In this document: positions 1-8,413 of the stretch, one piece after another
How the letters are laid out: each line of letters begins with the position of its first letter
Numbering within the stretch: the stretch's first letter is position 1
Source: JBJGXI01 sp045635475
Lineage (GTDB): Bacteria; Bacillota; Bacilli; Bacillales; Amphibacillaceae
Direction: 5' to 3'
DNA length: 64,000 nt
NCBI RefSeq assembly: GCF_045635475.1
Contig: NZ_JBJGXI010000017.1
Coordinates: 1 to 64,000 of the forward strand
The notes under the pieces: generated by a model
Database searches by the model: none
Told to the model about the DNA's origin: nothing
What the model saw: only the letters and a program-made list of their open reading frames with translations
Translations under genes and position numbers: made by a program

Positions 1-279
1 ATCTAAGTTTAAAAAAGAAATAATTTGACTATGGACATATTTAATTACTTCACCAACTTCATTTTTTCTCTCTTTGTACTCATTCAAAGGAATGCTCTTT
101 ACCACATAGATCCAATTCATCCCATAATTCTTAACATCTACTTTTAAAAGGTCTAAATTGATAAGTTCGTTCAGATGGTCTTCGTCAAAGTACTCAATAC
201 CAATAACAATTTCATCGGCATTCTTAGCCTCATAATCATCTTCTAAATGCACACTTATCCCATTTATTTCTTTTATCAC
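1..279 (-). CDS. hypothetical protein, 3' end outside window
   Basis: Reading frame open from a GTG at 279 to the window edge (93 codons), so the C-terminus is missing. A GGAGTG ribosome binding site lies five bases before the GTG. The visible part is acidic (VIKEINGISVHLEDDYEAKN at the start) with no signal peptide or membrane segment, so it is probably a small soluble protein. I do not recognise the family. The good ribosome binding site and Bacillaceae-like codon use make it a likely real gene. Confidence 0.6.
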   Translation of the reverse strand, partial: MIKEINGISVHLEDDYEAKNADEIVIGIEYFDEDHLNELINLDLLKVDVKNYGMNWIYVVKSIPLNEYKERKNEVGEVIKYVHSQIISFLNLD

Positions 280-887
280 AATTTCACTCCTATTTATTCT
301 GCTTACTTCTTGCTATTCAACAAATGAAGGCATATACCTTTATTAAATCAGATAGTTTCTTACAAGCTTACTCAGATTATATGGTAATATAACTAATTCA
401 GATTTCACGAAACTAGCACAAACAATCCGACAAATCGATGTTCCGTGAAATATATCGATCTTCGACAATTGGAACAATCTGCTTTTTACACCTCGCATCT
501 TCACTTGATTTGGCTTCAAGGAGTATGATTCTATGTTTAAAAGTTCCTTGGAATGCTTGCCTTACTTGCTACTACACAGCTTTATATTTTCAGCCCAATT
601 AGATTACAATAGTATCCAAATCAAGCTGAATGACAAGTTATCTGGGTGTTTATTACGAATATTTTCTTTTCATATTGTATTAATGGAAAACTTGCTAGTT
701 GTGGAAAGTTTATGCTCGGGGATACGAAACGTGGTTTATCTTTTCAATTAGATTTGTTACCTTTGTGAAAAATAAAAATATCAAAGCGCAAGACAGCAGT
801 TCCTATGTAGCTCTAACCATGTTGGCTACCATGGATAAATAGGTTTTTTGTTACCAATTCATCTTCCTGCGCTCGGTTAAGGTAGCA
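280..887. other. intergenic stretch, no secure gene
   Basis: About 600 bases between the partial gene and the AbrB-like gene. A plus-strand frame at 533-751 (72 codons) has an AAGGAGT sequence upstream, but its product is hydrophobic in patches with no family resemblance. Neighbouring frames also give gene-like fragments, for example one ending KFMLGDTKRGLSFQLDLLPL, so this may be a decayed gene rather than a live one. No clear RNA structure or repeat was seen. Confidence 0.4.
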
Positions 888-1154
888 TTAGTCTAGTTCT
901 TTTAACAGCATATCGATCGCTTCAGGACTTAAGATGATTTTACCATCAAAGAACTCTTTATTTTCAGAGGTAATTTCACCCGTTATCATACATGCTTTGC
1001 TACTAGGATAGTATTTCTGCAAAATTATTTTTTCTTCTTCAACAAAAATTTCAAGTGGGTCCTTATTGGCAATTTTTAAACGATCACGAAGTTCCTTTGG
1101 AATGACAATTCGCCCTAACTGGTCTGTTTTTCTAACTACTCCTGTACTTTTCAT
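888..1154 (-). CDS. AbrB/Abh-family transition-state regulator
   Basis: An 88-residue DNA-binding regulator. The N-terminal half (residues 1-50) is a SpoVT/AbrB swapped-hairpin domain with the signature MKSTGVVRKTDQLGRIVIPK, almost identical to the start of B. subtilis AbrB (MKSTGIVRKVDELGRVVIP). The C-terminal half, including a CMITGEITSEN stretch, corresponds to the AbrB/Abh multimerisation region. These proteins repress post-exponential genes by binding AT-rich DNA as tetramers. At 88 residues it is slightly shorter than AbrB (about 94-96) and the C-terminal half diverges, so it could be an AbrB paralogue or Abh. It stands alone, with a GGAGG-type ribosome binding site before the ATG. Confidence 0.93.
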   Translation of the reverse strand: MKSTGVVRKTDQLGRIVIPKELRDRLKIANKDPLEIFVEEEKIILQKYYPSSKACMITGEITSENKEFFDGKIILSPEAIDMLLKELD

Positions 1155-1316
1155 GATTTCCCTCCTTTCTCAAAGTATATTTCACCTTCATAGTAGACTA
1201 GTACTCTTTGTTTATCAAGAATATTTTTACATTTGAGTAATTTAGCACCACATAGAGTTGTCTTTCCCCCCAAGGATTATTCTTGAGGGGATGAAAAGTA
1301 CTTTTTCCTTATATAC

Positions 1317-2171
1317 CTATTTTCTCTCATATATATTTCCATCGATATTATCTAAGGTGATTGGAGAAACAGTAATTGTTCCTCCTTTTTTAATTAGGCC
1401 ATCCTCATCATATGATGCATCAGCATTTATAACAATTGAGAACGAAGGTTTATTGTCATCCCCATTTACTACGATAGAAAAGATTCCATGTTGCACGGTA
1501 TCTTCATAAGTGTAATAGTATAATTGTCCTTCTTTTGCATAAACAATTTCACCTTGATCAAATTGGACATAGTTATCCGAGTTATCCTTTTGATACCATC
1601 TTCCCATTAAACCTACCGCAACATATTGATAACTTGAGTAGGTAGAGCTTCTCCGTGAAATAAATTCTTGTTGCAAATTGCCTTGCTCACTAACTTTATA
1701 AGTAACAATTGCAACATCTTCACTAACCCAGTCAATTTTATAAGTTTCCTCTTCAATCGCCTTATAGGAAGAGCTTCCCATTAATGAACCTGTTTCCCTG
1801 CCAAAAATGATTCCTCTCCGCTTTAAGTGAACTGTTTCTGTGTTCATTTTATTAAATTCTTTTAAAATCACTTCATTTTGATCCTGCGATTTAGATACTA
1901 CCAGATTCACATCTCCCATATAAAAGAAAAATGTAGTATTTGCAACAAACAAAATGAGACCAATCAACCATTTACTCCACTTAAGAAAACTATTTTTTGT
2001 GTATATCATACACAATAAAATAATAATGAGATAATTAATTGCGAAGAATATCCAACTATAAATAAGCTGGTATCCCTTAGGAGTTGCTACACCTAATACA
2101 AGTACCTGGAAAATAACGAGCAATACCAACAAAGTAGCTAACATGAATATTACTTTTTTGCTTTTCATCAT
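1317..2171 (-). CDS. unknown membrane protein with extracytoplasmic domain
   Basis: A 284-residue protein not assigned to a known family. It begins with three predicted membrane segments (about residues 7-28, 36-58 and 67-85), followed by a ~195-residue domain rich in beta-forming residues (for example SYQYVAVGLMGRWYQ and QLYYYTYED), probably outside the cell. The domain ends with a stretch that looks beta-sandwich-like. A GGAGAGG ribosome binding site precedes the ATG ATG start. The upstream gene (2183-2890) ends only 11 bases before it, so the two form an operon and probably act together at the cell surface. The role is unknown. Confidence 0.75.
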   Translation of the reverse strand: MMKSKKVIFMLATLLVLLVIFQVLVLGVATPKGYQLIYSWIFFAINYLIIILLCMIYTKNSFLKWSKWLIGLILFVANTTFFFYMGDVNLVVSKSQDQNEVILKEFNKMNTETVHLKRRGIIFGRETGSLMGSSSYKAIEEETYKIDWVSEDVAIVTYKVSEQGNLQQEFISRRSSTYSSYQYVAVGLMGRWYQKDNSDNYVQFDQGEIVYAKEGQLYYYTYEDTVQHGIFSIVVNGDDNKPSFSIVINADASYDEDGLIKKGGTITVSPITLDNIDGNIYERK

Positions 2172-2182
2172 TATATCCTCTC

Positions 2183-2890
2183 CTACAAACCAAAGTGTGC
2201 TAGAATTTCACTGTAAATCTGGTCGTTATTCCCAATCGGATCCCATGTTACCCCTGTATTTACACTGCGAAATGCTAGAATTTCTTCTTGTGTAGTCCCT
2301 TTGTGCCTTATTGCTGCTATGTAACCCCTCTCGTCATCGTCACGAAAATCAATGTAGATCTGATCATAGCCATTTTTCAAATCATGAGAAGCAGTCTTTG
2401 AGATACTCGATACACTCCAATATTCCCCATTTGTCTCGGTTGAAATGATACTGATATTCTCAGATCCACGACCTCCGTAGACAATTGATATCTTATTATC
2501 GAATTGAGTTATATGAGTTGGTGAAATATTATCTATATAGTCACTAATACGAGCATATCCTATTTCATCATCATCTGGAACTTCGAGCCATGTCTCCCCT
2601 TGATTCATAGTCACAAAGAGCTTGTCACTATACACCTTATAATTATCTTCCACTGTAACAGGCAATTCTGTCTCTCCCGTTCCATTCATACCATGTGAAA
2701 TCAATCGATCTATATCTTGTGGAGGCGATGGATTTGGACCATTTTTCTCCTCAACTGATTCTTCGACAACTGGATTTTCTGGAACATAGTTTGCATTTAT
2801 TTTTTCAATTATGTTTTTGCTAATAATAACGGTTACGCTAATTGTTGATATACCAATTATGCTAATGATAATTAATTTTAAAAGCTTCAT
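2183..2890 (-). CDS. membrane-anchored protein with two Asp-box-like motifs
   Basis: A 235-residue protein with one N-terminal hydrophobic segment (about residues 5-24), a Pro/Glu-rich linker (about 35-60) and an extracellular domain. Two Asp-box/BNR-like motifs are visible, NQGETWLEV and NTGVTWDPI. They match the S/N-x-D/N-x-G-x-T-W turns of sialidase-like beta-propellers. Two motifs are too few for a full propeller, so the domain is likely a degenerate or partial one. It is the first gene of a two-gene operon with the membrane protein 11 bases downstream. No enzymatic function can be claimed. Confidence 0.75.
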   Translation of the reverse strand: MKLLKLIIISIIGISTISVTVIISKNIIEKINANYVPENPVVEESVEEKNGPNPSPPQDIDRLISHGMNGTGETELPVTVEDNYKVYSDKLFVTMNQGETWLEVPDDDEIGYARISDYIDNISPTHITQFDNKISIVYGGRGSENISIISTETNGEYWSVSSISKTASHDLKNGYDQIYIDFRDDDERGYIAAIRHKGTTQEEILAFRSVNTGVTWDPIGNNDQIYSEILAHFGL

Positions 2891-2916
2891 ATAATCCCTT
2901 CCCCATTAAAAATAGC

Positions 2917-2937
2917 CTAAGATAATCTTTATCTTAG
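2917..2937. repeat. perfect 9-bp inverted repeat upstream of Asp-box operon
   Basis: CTAAGATAA, three bases, then TTATCTTAG. The arms are perfect, AT-rich and lack a following T-run on either strand, so an intrinsic terminator is unlikely. The site lies 27 bases upstream of the operon's first start codon, where an operator would be expected. Confidence 0.4.
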
Positions 2938-3095
2938 ACCATTATAATTGCTATTTTTGAATATTACCATTGTTTTCCTTTTTAATCATCTTTAGTACTA
3001 AGATTCGGGTACGACTATGGTGCGGCAAGTGCTTTAGTTGCAAGTGGGTATTGATGTGAACTATATAGATATGAGAGTTGATAAGGTGATAATTT

Positions 3096-3396
3096 CTATG
3101 TTTCACTTTTGGAAGAGCGCATTGATACTCCTATCCCTAACATAATACAGATAATCCCCCTCCAGGAAGTAAGGTCCCCCGTTATAGAGAACGTCTTCGT
3201 AGCTTTTATAGAAAAAGATGGCGAAATAACACTTCCAAATGCTATTTCACTTTGCAGCAGTTCCCCACTATTCAAATTTGCCTCTAATTTTGCCGTAATT
3301 TGCTTCGTATGAACGTATCCTATTCCCAATGTACTTACAAAAAAAAATCACATGTACAATTAGCGAGCCAATAATTGCTTGAATGATTATCTTCAT
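3096..3396 (-). pseudogene. small membrane protein with homopolymer frameshift
   Basis: From ATG 3396 the frame reads MKIIIQAIIGSLIVHVIFF, then shifts at a run of nine T's on the coding strand (nine A's at about 3339-3347). With eight T's the frame continues through GIGYVHTKQITAKLEANLNS to the stop at 3096, giving about 99 residues with an N-terminal and a C-terminal membrane segment. As written the product stops early. The cause could be decay, slippage-based phase variation or a sequencing error. No family is recognised and the ribosome binding site is weak. Confidence 0.45.
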
Positions 3397-3399
3397 TTA

Positions 3400-3960
3400 G
3401 TTACCGTCTTTTTTTATAATTTGAATGTTTTACAAGTGGCAGAGAATAACTACTTTACAAAGAAAGATGAGAATCATCAATGGAGTTTACTAGTACAATA
3501 ATAATGATGGTCGAAATAAGCATATTGAAAAGAAAAATTAGTCTTATTCCGAGATGACATACCAAAAGCCAAATACTCCATTTATCGACCTACATTAGCA
3601 GATTTTCTTATTTTTTTCAATATTATTTTTCAATCCTCTTCTAATTTTAGAAAACTACTCGTTTATCCAAAGATAACTATAATGGAATATAGTTCTCCTT
3701 ATACATTAACATAAATATCCAATTCACCATTCTTTTTTGAACCATTTTAAGCTCGTTCAGCTATTAATTTGATGTTTCTAACTAATGGAAGGACTGCACT
3801 TTTCTCTAATAATATGCAATAAATAACATATCTATATAACTTTCCGTACAAATCATCTCAAAATGATATTTAATTAATCTCATGTTGAGATGTATAATAG
3901 AATTAAGAAATCAAAAGGAATCTACAATAAAAAACACTTCCTTAACGGAAGGTTTTAGGA
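3400..3960. other. intergenic stretch without recognisable gene
   Basis: About 560 AT-rich bases. I found no reading frame with a ribosome binding site, no hairpin with a T-run and no repeat shared with the rest of the window. The last ~60 bases hold the upstream region of the small gene at 3970. Confidence 0.4.
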
Positions 3961-3969
3961 GGATTTAAG

Positions 3970-4116
3970 ATGAGCCAAACAGAAAGAAGTTACAGAGTGG
4001 AGCACTTGCTAGACAAACACAAATTCAATGAGAAAGAAATTGTTGGGATGTCAGATGAGCAAATTGAATATTTCCACTGGCTCTATTTTGAAGATTCTGT
4101 TTCCGATTATATGTAA
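3970..4116 (+). CDS. 48-residue acidic small protein (BH0509-like?)
   Basis: A short gene with a strong AGGAGG ribosome binding site seven bases before the ATG, and a clear terminator right after it. The product is MSQTERSYRVEHLLDKHKFN followed by a helical acidic tail ending FEDSVSDYM. The pattern MS-x-x-ER at the start and a MSDEQIEYFHWLYFE helix recalls the very short BH0509-type proteins of Bacillaceae; this resemblance is from memory and unverified. It has no membrane segment. The function is unknown. The transcription signals on both sides make it a likely real gene. Confidence 0.7.
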   Translation: MSQTERSYRVEHLLDKHKFNEKEIVGMSDEQIEYFHWLYFEDSVSDYM

Positions 4117-4139
4117 CTTAATTTTAAATAATTAATTCA

Positions 4140-4179
4140 CAGCTCTTGTGCGTTCTGCGTACAAGAGCTGCTTTTGTTT
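4140..4179 (+). terminator. intrinsic terminator
   Basis: Ten-base perfect stem CAGCTCTTGT / ACAAGAGCTG (4140-4149 and 4161-4170) followed by CTTTTGTTT. It closes the small gene ending at 4116. Confidence 0.9.
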
Positions 4180-4198
4180 CATCACCATTCAGTCTCAA

Positions 4199-4915
4199 TT
4201 ACCAATCAATTTTATTTCCCAAGTAATCTATAAACATATGCTCTTCAATAGTTGGTAATTTCAGTATTTGCTTCATCATGTTCGTTGCCGATTCCATTGC
4301 ACTGATCGTTGCTTCATCATTAAACACACCTAACATATAGGATTTTACGTAACCAGGATGGATTGCTAAGACCTTGATCCCAAATTCACTTAAATGATTT
4401 TGAAGTATTGTAAGCTGCATGTTCAATGCCGCCTTGGACATCGCATAACCATATTCTTTTTTTCTCCAACAGTCTGTTAAACTAGCAGCTTCGGAGGAGA
4501 TATTAACAAGCATCTTCGCTCTTCCTTTTAATAATAATGGTACAACAGATTGAGATACACGAAGTGGCCCAAATGTGTTAGTGTTGATTAAATTCATCAT
4601 ATCTTCATAATTTAGTTCACCAAAAATATCTTCAGAGCGATCTTTAAAGAGCCCCGCATTATTGACGAGAATATCTAATTGACCCCTGTTTTTTTCCCTT
4701 ATGTATGCAGCTGCGGTATCCACCGATTGCTGCTCAGTCACATCTAAGGTAAGGATGTGTAATCTTTCGCCATATTGTTGTTTTAACTCGTCTAACTCTG
4801 TCCAGTTATTCATGAATCTTCCTGCAAACACTGTATAATCGGCCTCAAGAAAAACCGTTGATAGCGCTAGTCCTAATCCTCTATCTGCACCTGTTATGTA
4901 AATGGTGTTTTGCAT
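4199..4915 (-). CDS. SDR-family NAD(P)-dependent oxidoreductase
   Basis: A 238-residue classical short-chain dehydrogenase/reductase. Visible signatures are the cofactor motif TGADRGLG near the N-terminus, NNAG after the fourth strand, a serine in NISSEAAS and the catalytic pair in YGYAMSKAA (Y-x-x-x-K). The family interconverts alcohols and ketones in the cytoplasm; the substrate here cannot be told. The ATG at 4915 is preferred because GGAG lies eight bases upstream. An in-frame GTG at 4924 overlaps that ribosome binding site. It stands alone, with no operon partner on the same strand nearer than 60 bases. Confidence 0.93.
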   Translation of the reverse strand: MQNTIYITGADRGLGLALSTVFLEADYTVFAGRFMNNWTELDELKQQYGERLHILTLDVTEQQSVDTAAAYIREKNRGQLDILVNNAGLFKDRSEDIFGELNYEDMMNLINTNTFGPLRVSQSVVPLLLKGRAKMLVNISSEAASLTDCWRKKEYGYAMSKAALNMQLTILQNHLSEFGIKVLAIHPGYVKSYMLGVFNDEATISAMESATNMMKQILKLPTIEEHMFIDYLGNKIDW

Positions 4916-4985
4916 TTGTATCACTCCAATTTAAAGAAATTTCTGGCGACTAACAAAAAAAGACCTTAGGTGCAAGGTCCCTTGT

Positions 4986-5174
4986 TTATTGAGCTAACTT
5001 GTCAAACTTGCTTAATAAAGAAATTGCTCGTGTAGATCCATTATCTATACATTTTTTACGAACTCTTTCCTTTGTATGATCGTCTAACTTTTCAAAGACT
5101 AATATTGCCTTTACCTCATTTGCCGTCAAAAGCCTACGATATAGCTTGGAAAGCTTCCTCTCTTCTGGGTCCAT
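4986..5174 (-). CDS. 62-residue basic helical protein, unknown
   Basis: A short, charged, probably all-helical protein starting MDPEERKLSKLYRRLLTANE, rich in Lys, Arg and Glu, with no membrane segment. It lies upstream of the SDR gene on the same strand with a 70-base gap. A GGGG element sits about 13 bases before the ATG, which is a weak and distant ribosome binding site. I do not recognise the family. Coding is plausible but not certain. Confidence 0.5.
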   Translation of the reverse strand: MDPEERKLSKLYRRLLTANEVKAILVFEKLDDHTKERVRKKCIDNGSTRAISLLSKFDKLAQ

Positions 5175-5405
5175 GTGTTAGAAATGAATCCCCTTTCTAG
5201 TTTTCAGTATTTTATAAAAATTATATGCTAAAATATCAAGATTAGTCAATTTATAATCTGTCACATGTTTTCTAGGTATAGAGGTTAATTAAAGTTTATT
5301 GTAACATTAACACCTTTATTTCCAATTTCCCCACTTAACTGCAATTAGAAATTTGGGAAGATTAAGCCAATATTACTCTTAATGTTTTATTATTCTTAGC
5401 ATTGG

Positions 5406-5969
5406 CTAGTTGATTTCTTTCAAAAATAAATCTAAATCAGTTATTAAGTTGCTTCTTAGTTCTTTTCGGGGGCTTCCTTCTACAGGGTACGTTTGCTTAC
5501 TTAGTATGTAATGTTTAAGCTTTAGAAACGAACTCAATGGAAAATCAAAACTACCCCACTGTTCCCTATAACCTATAACTCCTTGCCTTTTAATTAATCG
5601 ATCTATTTCTACTAATACGGTTCTTACGAATACATCGTATGGGCACTCTGTTTTAATTATTAGTTGAGCGTTTTCCTTTTCATATATGTCATCATAAGCC
5701 ACTGCCACTATGTAAAGAGAATTATTTGTTGTTAATTCAAAGCTCCAAACAATACCATCAGGTTCTCCATCCCATTCGCAAAAAGTTCTATTCATTACCA
5801 TGTCTTTTTTATCTCTAAGGAAACATAATGGGTTTAGCATCACCAAAGCCTCCAAAAAATCACCTAAACAATCTCCGGAATAACTTGCTACAAACTCCAT
5901 TTCCTGGTTATTTACCTCAACCTTACTATGGGCCCATCCTAGCCCGTCTAACTCAAAAATAAACTCCAC
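5406..5969 (-). CDS. hypothetical soluble protein (187 aa)
   Basis: A 187-residue protein read from a GTG at 5969, with GGAAG seven bases upstream. It has alternating beta and helical segments (FVASYSGDCLGDFLEALVML near residues 27-46; a long helix YDVFVRTVLVEIDRLIKRQG near the C-terminus) and no signal peptide or membrane segment. The overall look recalls cytosolic immunity-type proteins found beside toxins in Bacillaceae, but no toxin gene is adjacent, so this is only an impression. It is divergent from the ECF sigma gene, and the shared spacer holds a perfect inverted repeat. Confidence 0.7.
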   Translation of the reverse strand: MEFIFELDGLGWAHSKVEVNNQEMEFVASYSGDCLGDFLEALVMLNPLCFLRDKKDMVMNRTFCEWDGEPDGIVWSFELTTNNSLYIVAVAYDDIYEKENAQLIIKTECPYDVFVRTVLVEIDRLIKRQGVIGYREQWGSFDFPLSSFLKLKHYILSKQTYPVEGSPRKELRSNLITDLDLFLKEIN

Positions 5970-6033
5970 CGACGATCTTCCTTTTTTATCTTTACCAAAG
6001 CAATCAAATAAGCCAATAACACAACCACTTTCC

Positions 6034-6063
6034 TAAATATACCATTAAAACATGGTATATTTA
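6034..6063. repeat. perfect 12-bp inverted repeat in divergent spacer
   Basis: TAAATATACCAT, six bases, then ATGGTATATTTA. The arms match perfectly and are AT-rich, with no terminator character. It lies between the divergent genes at 5969 and 6127 and ends 12 bases before the ECF-type promoter, a position suited to an operator for either gene. Confidence 0.5.
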
Positions 6064-6074
6064 TATTTCAATAA

Positions 6075-6100
6075 TGAAACCTAATTACTATTCATTCGTC
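6075..6100 (+). promoter_or_regulatory. ECF-type autoregulatory promoter
   Basis: TGAAAC at 6075-6080, a 16-base spacer, then CGTC at 6097-6100. This matches the TGAAAC-N16-CGTA/CGTC pattern recognised by Bacillus ECF sigma factors such as SigW and SigM. It sits 26 bases before the start of an ECF sigma gene, so positive autoregulation is the natural reading. Confidence 0.75.
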
Positions 6101-6126
6101 TTAGCACTAGAAGGGGTGAGAATCAT

Positions 6127-6666
6127 TTGAATGATGTTAATGATAACGATATTTTATTTCAAAAAGATAAAGATGAATGGTTTGAAGCCATTATGGATGA
6201 GTTTGGTGAGCGACTTACAAAATTAGCTTACAACTATCTAAAAGACTGGCGACTAGCTGAAGATGTTGTGCAAGATGTGTTTATTACTTGTTATAAATAC
6301 GAAAACATAAGTGAAATAACTTCTTTTAAATCATGGATTTATCGGATAACAATTAATAAAGCAAAAGATGTTTTAAAAAGCGCTGCGTTTAGGAAAGTAG
6401 TGATGAATTCGAATCTGTTTCATCGGTTGCATTCTAATGATTTATCACCGGAAATGCATCTTATAAAGCGAAGTGATGAAGAATTTCTTTCTTTATGCGT
6501 GCTTTCACTTCCGCTTCGATATCGAGAAGTAGTTACACTTTACTACTATGAACAATTGTCAATTGATACCATTAGCGAGATTACTAATATCAATAATAAT
6601 ACGATTAAAACGCGATTAAACAGAGGTAGAAAGAAGTTAAAAAGCATGCTTGAAAGGGAGTTATAA
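6127..6666 (+). CDS. ECF-subfamily RNA polymerase sigma factor
   Basis: A 179-residue group IV sigma-70 factor that directs RNA polymerase to stress promoters. Region 2 is at about residues 18-85, with LAYNYLKDWRLAEDVVQDVF and FKSWIYRITINKAKD. Region 4 is at about 115-170, with LPLRYREVVTLYYYEQLSID and the helix-turn-helix TISEITNINNNTIKTRLNRG. The start is a TTG, chosen because GGGGTGAG precedes it at normal distance. An ECF-type promoter lies directly upstream and the next gene, a membrane protein, begins one base after its stop. That layout is typical of a sigma/anti-sigma pair. Confidence 0.95.
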   Translation: MNDVNDNDILFQKDKDEWFEAIMDEFGERLTKLAYNYLKDWRLAEDVVQDVFITCYKYENISEITSFKSWIYRITINKAKDVLKSAAFRKVVMNSNLFHRLHSNDLSPEMHLIKRSDEEFLSLCVLSLPLRYREVVTLYYYEQLSIDTISEITNINNNTIKTRLNRGRKKLKSMLEREL

Positions 6667-6667
6667 T

Positions 6668-7285
6668 ATGGAAAGTAAGCTTAAAAACTTAAGCAAAGCA
6701 ATGAATTCTACTACGCATAAAGGGAACCACTTCACAGCTTTTCACAAAAACAAAATTAGAAGTGCAATACATGATCATGAACCTAATAAACAGAAACGAC
6801 CAAGTTCAACTATTATTTTGATGATGACTGCCACAGCCTTAGCACTGTTTTTCTTATTATCTACTAATTTTACATTTGGTCCTTCCAATAACGGGACACA
6901 TAATGATGGAACAAGTGCTGCAGACGTATGGGAAACTCGTGATCAATTCACAAAAGATGGGAAAGTACTATTTATTGTATATCCGGACCCATCATTAACT
7001 GCTGGAAAACCTTTCGGATACTTATTCAGCTTTGATGAACATTTCCTCAAGTTTAAAGACAAAGAGCTAGCTATTTATGCAGTAAATACTAAGACTAATG
7101 AACGAGTTATTGCCATGGGTCCCAAGAAAATAACCGAGCCATCCCCTGGTTATCCAAGTTTACAACGCTTTACAACAACATTTGCGATTCCTTACGGCGG
7201 GTTATGGAAATATGAAGTCTATGTAGATGAAGAATTTTATGGCGATGTAGTTTTATCTGTAAAAGAGAATACCCAGAAAAAGTGA
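6668..7285 (+). CDS. membrane-anchored partner of the ECF sigma, DUF4871-like
   Basis: A 205-residue single-pass membrane protein. Residues 1-45 are basic and cytoplasmic, one membrane segment follows (about 47-66, LMMTATALALFFLLSTNFTF) and the rest is outside. The external part has KPFGYLFSFD and GLWKYEVYVDEEFYGDVVLS, a beta-sandwich pattern that resembles DUF4871 proteins (from memory). The ATG at 6668 is used because AGGGAG lies nine bases before it. There is no ZAS-type H-x3-C-x2-C zinc motif in the N-terminal part. If it is the anti-sigma factor it is not of the ZAS type; it could also be a sigma-controlled surface lipoprotein-like effector. Confidence 0.75.
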   Translation: MESKLKNLSKAMNSTTHKGNHFTAFHKNKIRSAIHDHEPNKQKRPSSTIILMMTATALALFFLLSTNFTFGPSNNGTHNDGTSAADVWETRDQFTKDGKVLFIVYPDPSLTAGKPFGYLFSFDEHFLKFKDKELAIYAVNTKTNERVIAMGPKKITEPSPGYPSLQRFTTTFAIPYGGLWKYEVYVDEEFYGDVVLSVKENTQKK

Positions 7286-7417
7286 ACTGACTTGACTGAA
7301 CAACAGCATTATTGAAGCATCATTCTAAAATGAAAGCAGCTTATCCTTGATTAGTGTTAATGGCTTTAAACATGCTTGCAGGAGGGGGAAAGATTTCTAA
7401 TGCTGTCCCCTTCTATC

Positions 7418-8194
7418 TTATTTCAATTCAATAGTTCCATAATGGAACAATGATGTTTTTCGCTTATGCTGGACAAAGCCAAGTCTATTAAACCTTTCAC
7501 TCTTCCAGAAATCTTTTAAAACAACGCGTTGTCTTGCTACACGTTTTGCTTCGGCAATAACTTCCACACCGATTTCAGTATGTAGTGCTTGTGCTCTTAT
7601 AACATTTATTCCATTTGATGTATCTATACCAGTGTCGAACATCGGATCAAAGTAAACAACATCAGCTGAGTCTGTTTCTGCTTGTAATAAATAAGAATAA
7701 TGATCTCCTTGTATAACATTAATTCTTCTCATAGCCTTATCAAACTCTGTGTTCCCAGTGGAGAAAGACGATAATCCTAGTTTAGCTAATAAAGCCAACA
7801 AATGATTTCCTTCGATTCCTATAATTGAACCAGTTGATCCGACTGCAATACTGGCAATAATACTATCAGATGCTAATCCTAATGTGCAGTCAAGAAATGA
7901 CATACCTTCTTTTAGTTGAGCTATCGTGATCAGCGGTTCTTGTTCCCCTTTATATATTCGCTTTGCCCGGATCATCGCTAAATTAGGGTGAAAGAATATT
8001 GTAGATCCCCCAATAAATGGTGTAATAGTAATTCGGTCTTTGCCTACAACAACAATATCATCAGGATACTGCTCCTTTAAGGTTTTAATTGAAACGCCAT
8101 TTCTCTCTATATATGGTATTCCATATGTATTAGATATACTTTTTGCTTTAAATGCTAAATCACTGGTGGTCCGTCCTGCTGTCGTAATTTTCAT
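7418..8194 (-). CDS. SAM-dependent methyltransferase, YpiP/RsmJ-like
   Basis: A 258-residue class I methyltransferase. It opens with MKITTAGRTTSDLAFKAKSI and keeps IPYIERNG, the N-terminal pattern of B. subtilis YpiP and related proteins. The SAM-binding motif I is FLDCTLGLASDS, the acidic motif II is IIGIEGN and motif IV is DVVYFDPMFD, whose NPPY-like core has become DPMF. RsmJ, the E. coli relative, methylates 16S rRNA; the target of the YpiP group is not known to me. The ATG at 8194 has GAGGA eight bases upstream; an alternative ATG lies at 8209. It is a single gene, convergent with the sigma operon. Confidence 0.85.
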   Translation of the reverse strand: MKITTAGRTTSDLAFKAKSISNTYGIPYIERNGVSIKTLKEQYPDDIVVVGKDRITITPFIGGSTIFFHPNLAMIRAKRIYKGEQEPLITIAQLKEGMSFLDCTLGLASDSIIASIAVGSTGSIIGIEGNHLLALLAKLGLSSFSTGNTEFDKAMRRINVIQGDHYSYLLQAETDSADVVYFDPMFDTGIDTSNGINVIRAQALHTEIGVEVIAEAKRVARQRVVLKDFWKSERFNRLGFVQHKRKTSLFHYGTIELK

Positions 8195-8413
8195 TGCATT
8201 CGTCCTCATATTTTTATTATTAATCAGGAATACAATAATGTTGTGCTACAAGTATGGACAATTGAACTACTTCTGTTATAGACAATCTTCTTAACGTTTT
8301 ATACAAAAAGATGAGAATAATAATTTCATAATTTTAACAGCACTATTTGTATGCGCATTCATTTCTGGTTAAAATCCCCAAGTATGCCATTGTTTTATCT
8401 ACTTTATTAAATG

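Noticed and set aside
533..751. 72-codon plus-strand frame with AAGGAGT upstream
   Set aside because: Product has no family resemblance and neighbouring frames look equally gene-like; treated as decayed or non-coding.
1258..1509. Plus-strand frame of 83 codons
   Set aside because: Antisense to the membrane-protein gene 1317-2171, without its own ribosome binding site.
3109..3312. Plus-strand 67-codon frame
   Set aside because: Mirror of the frameshifted minus-strand membrane-protein gene, which has better protein features.
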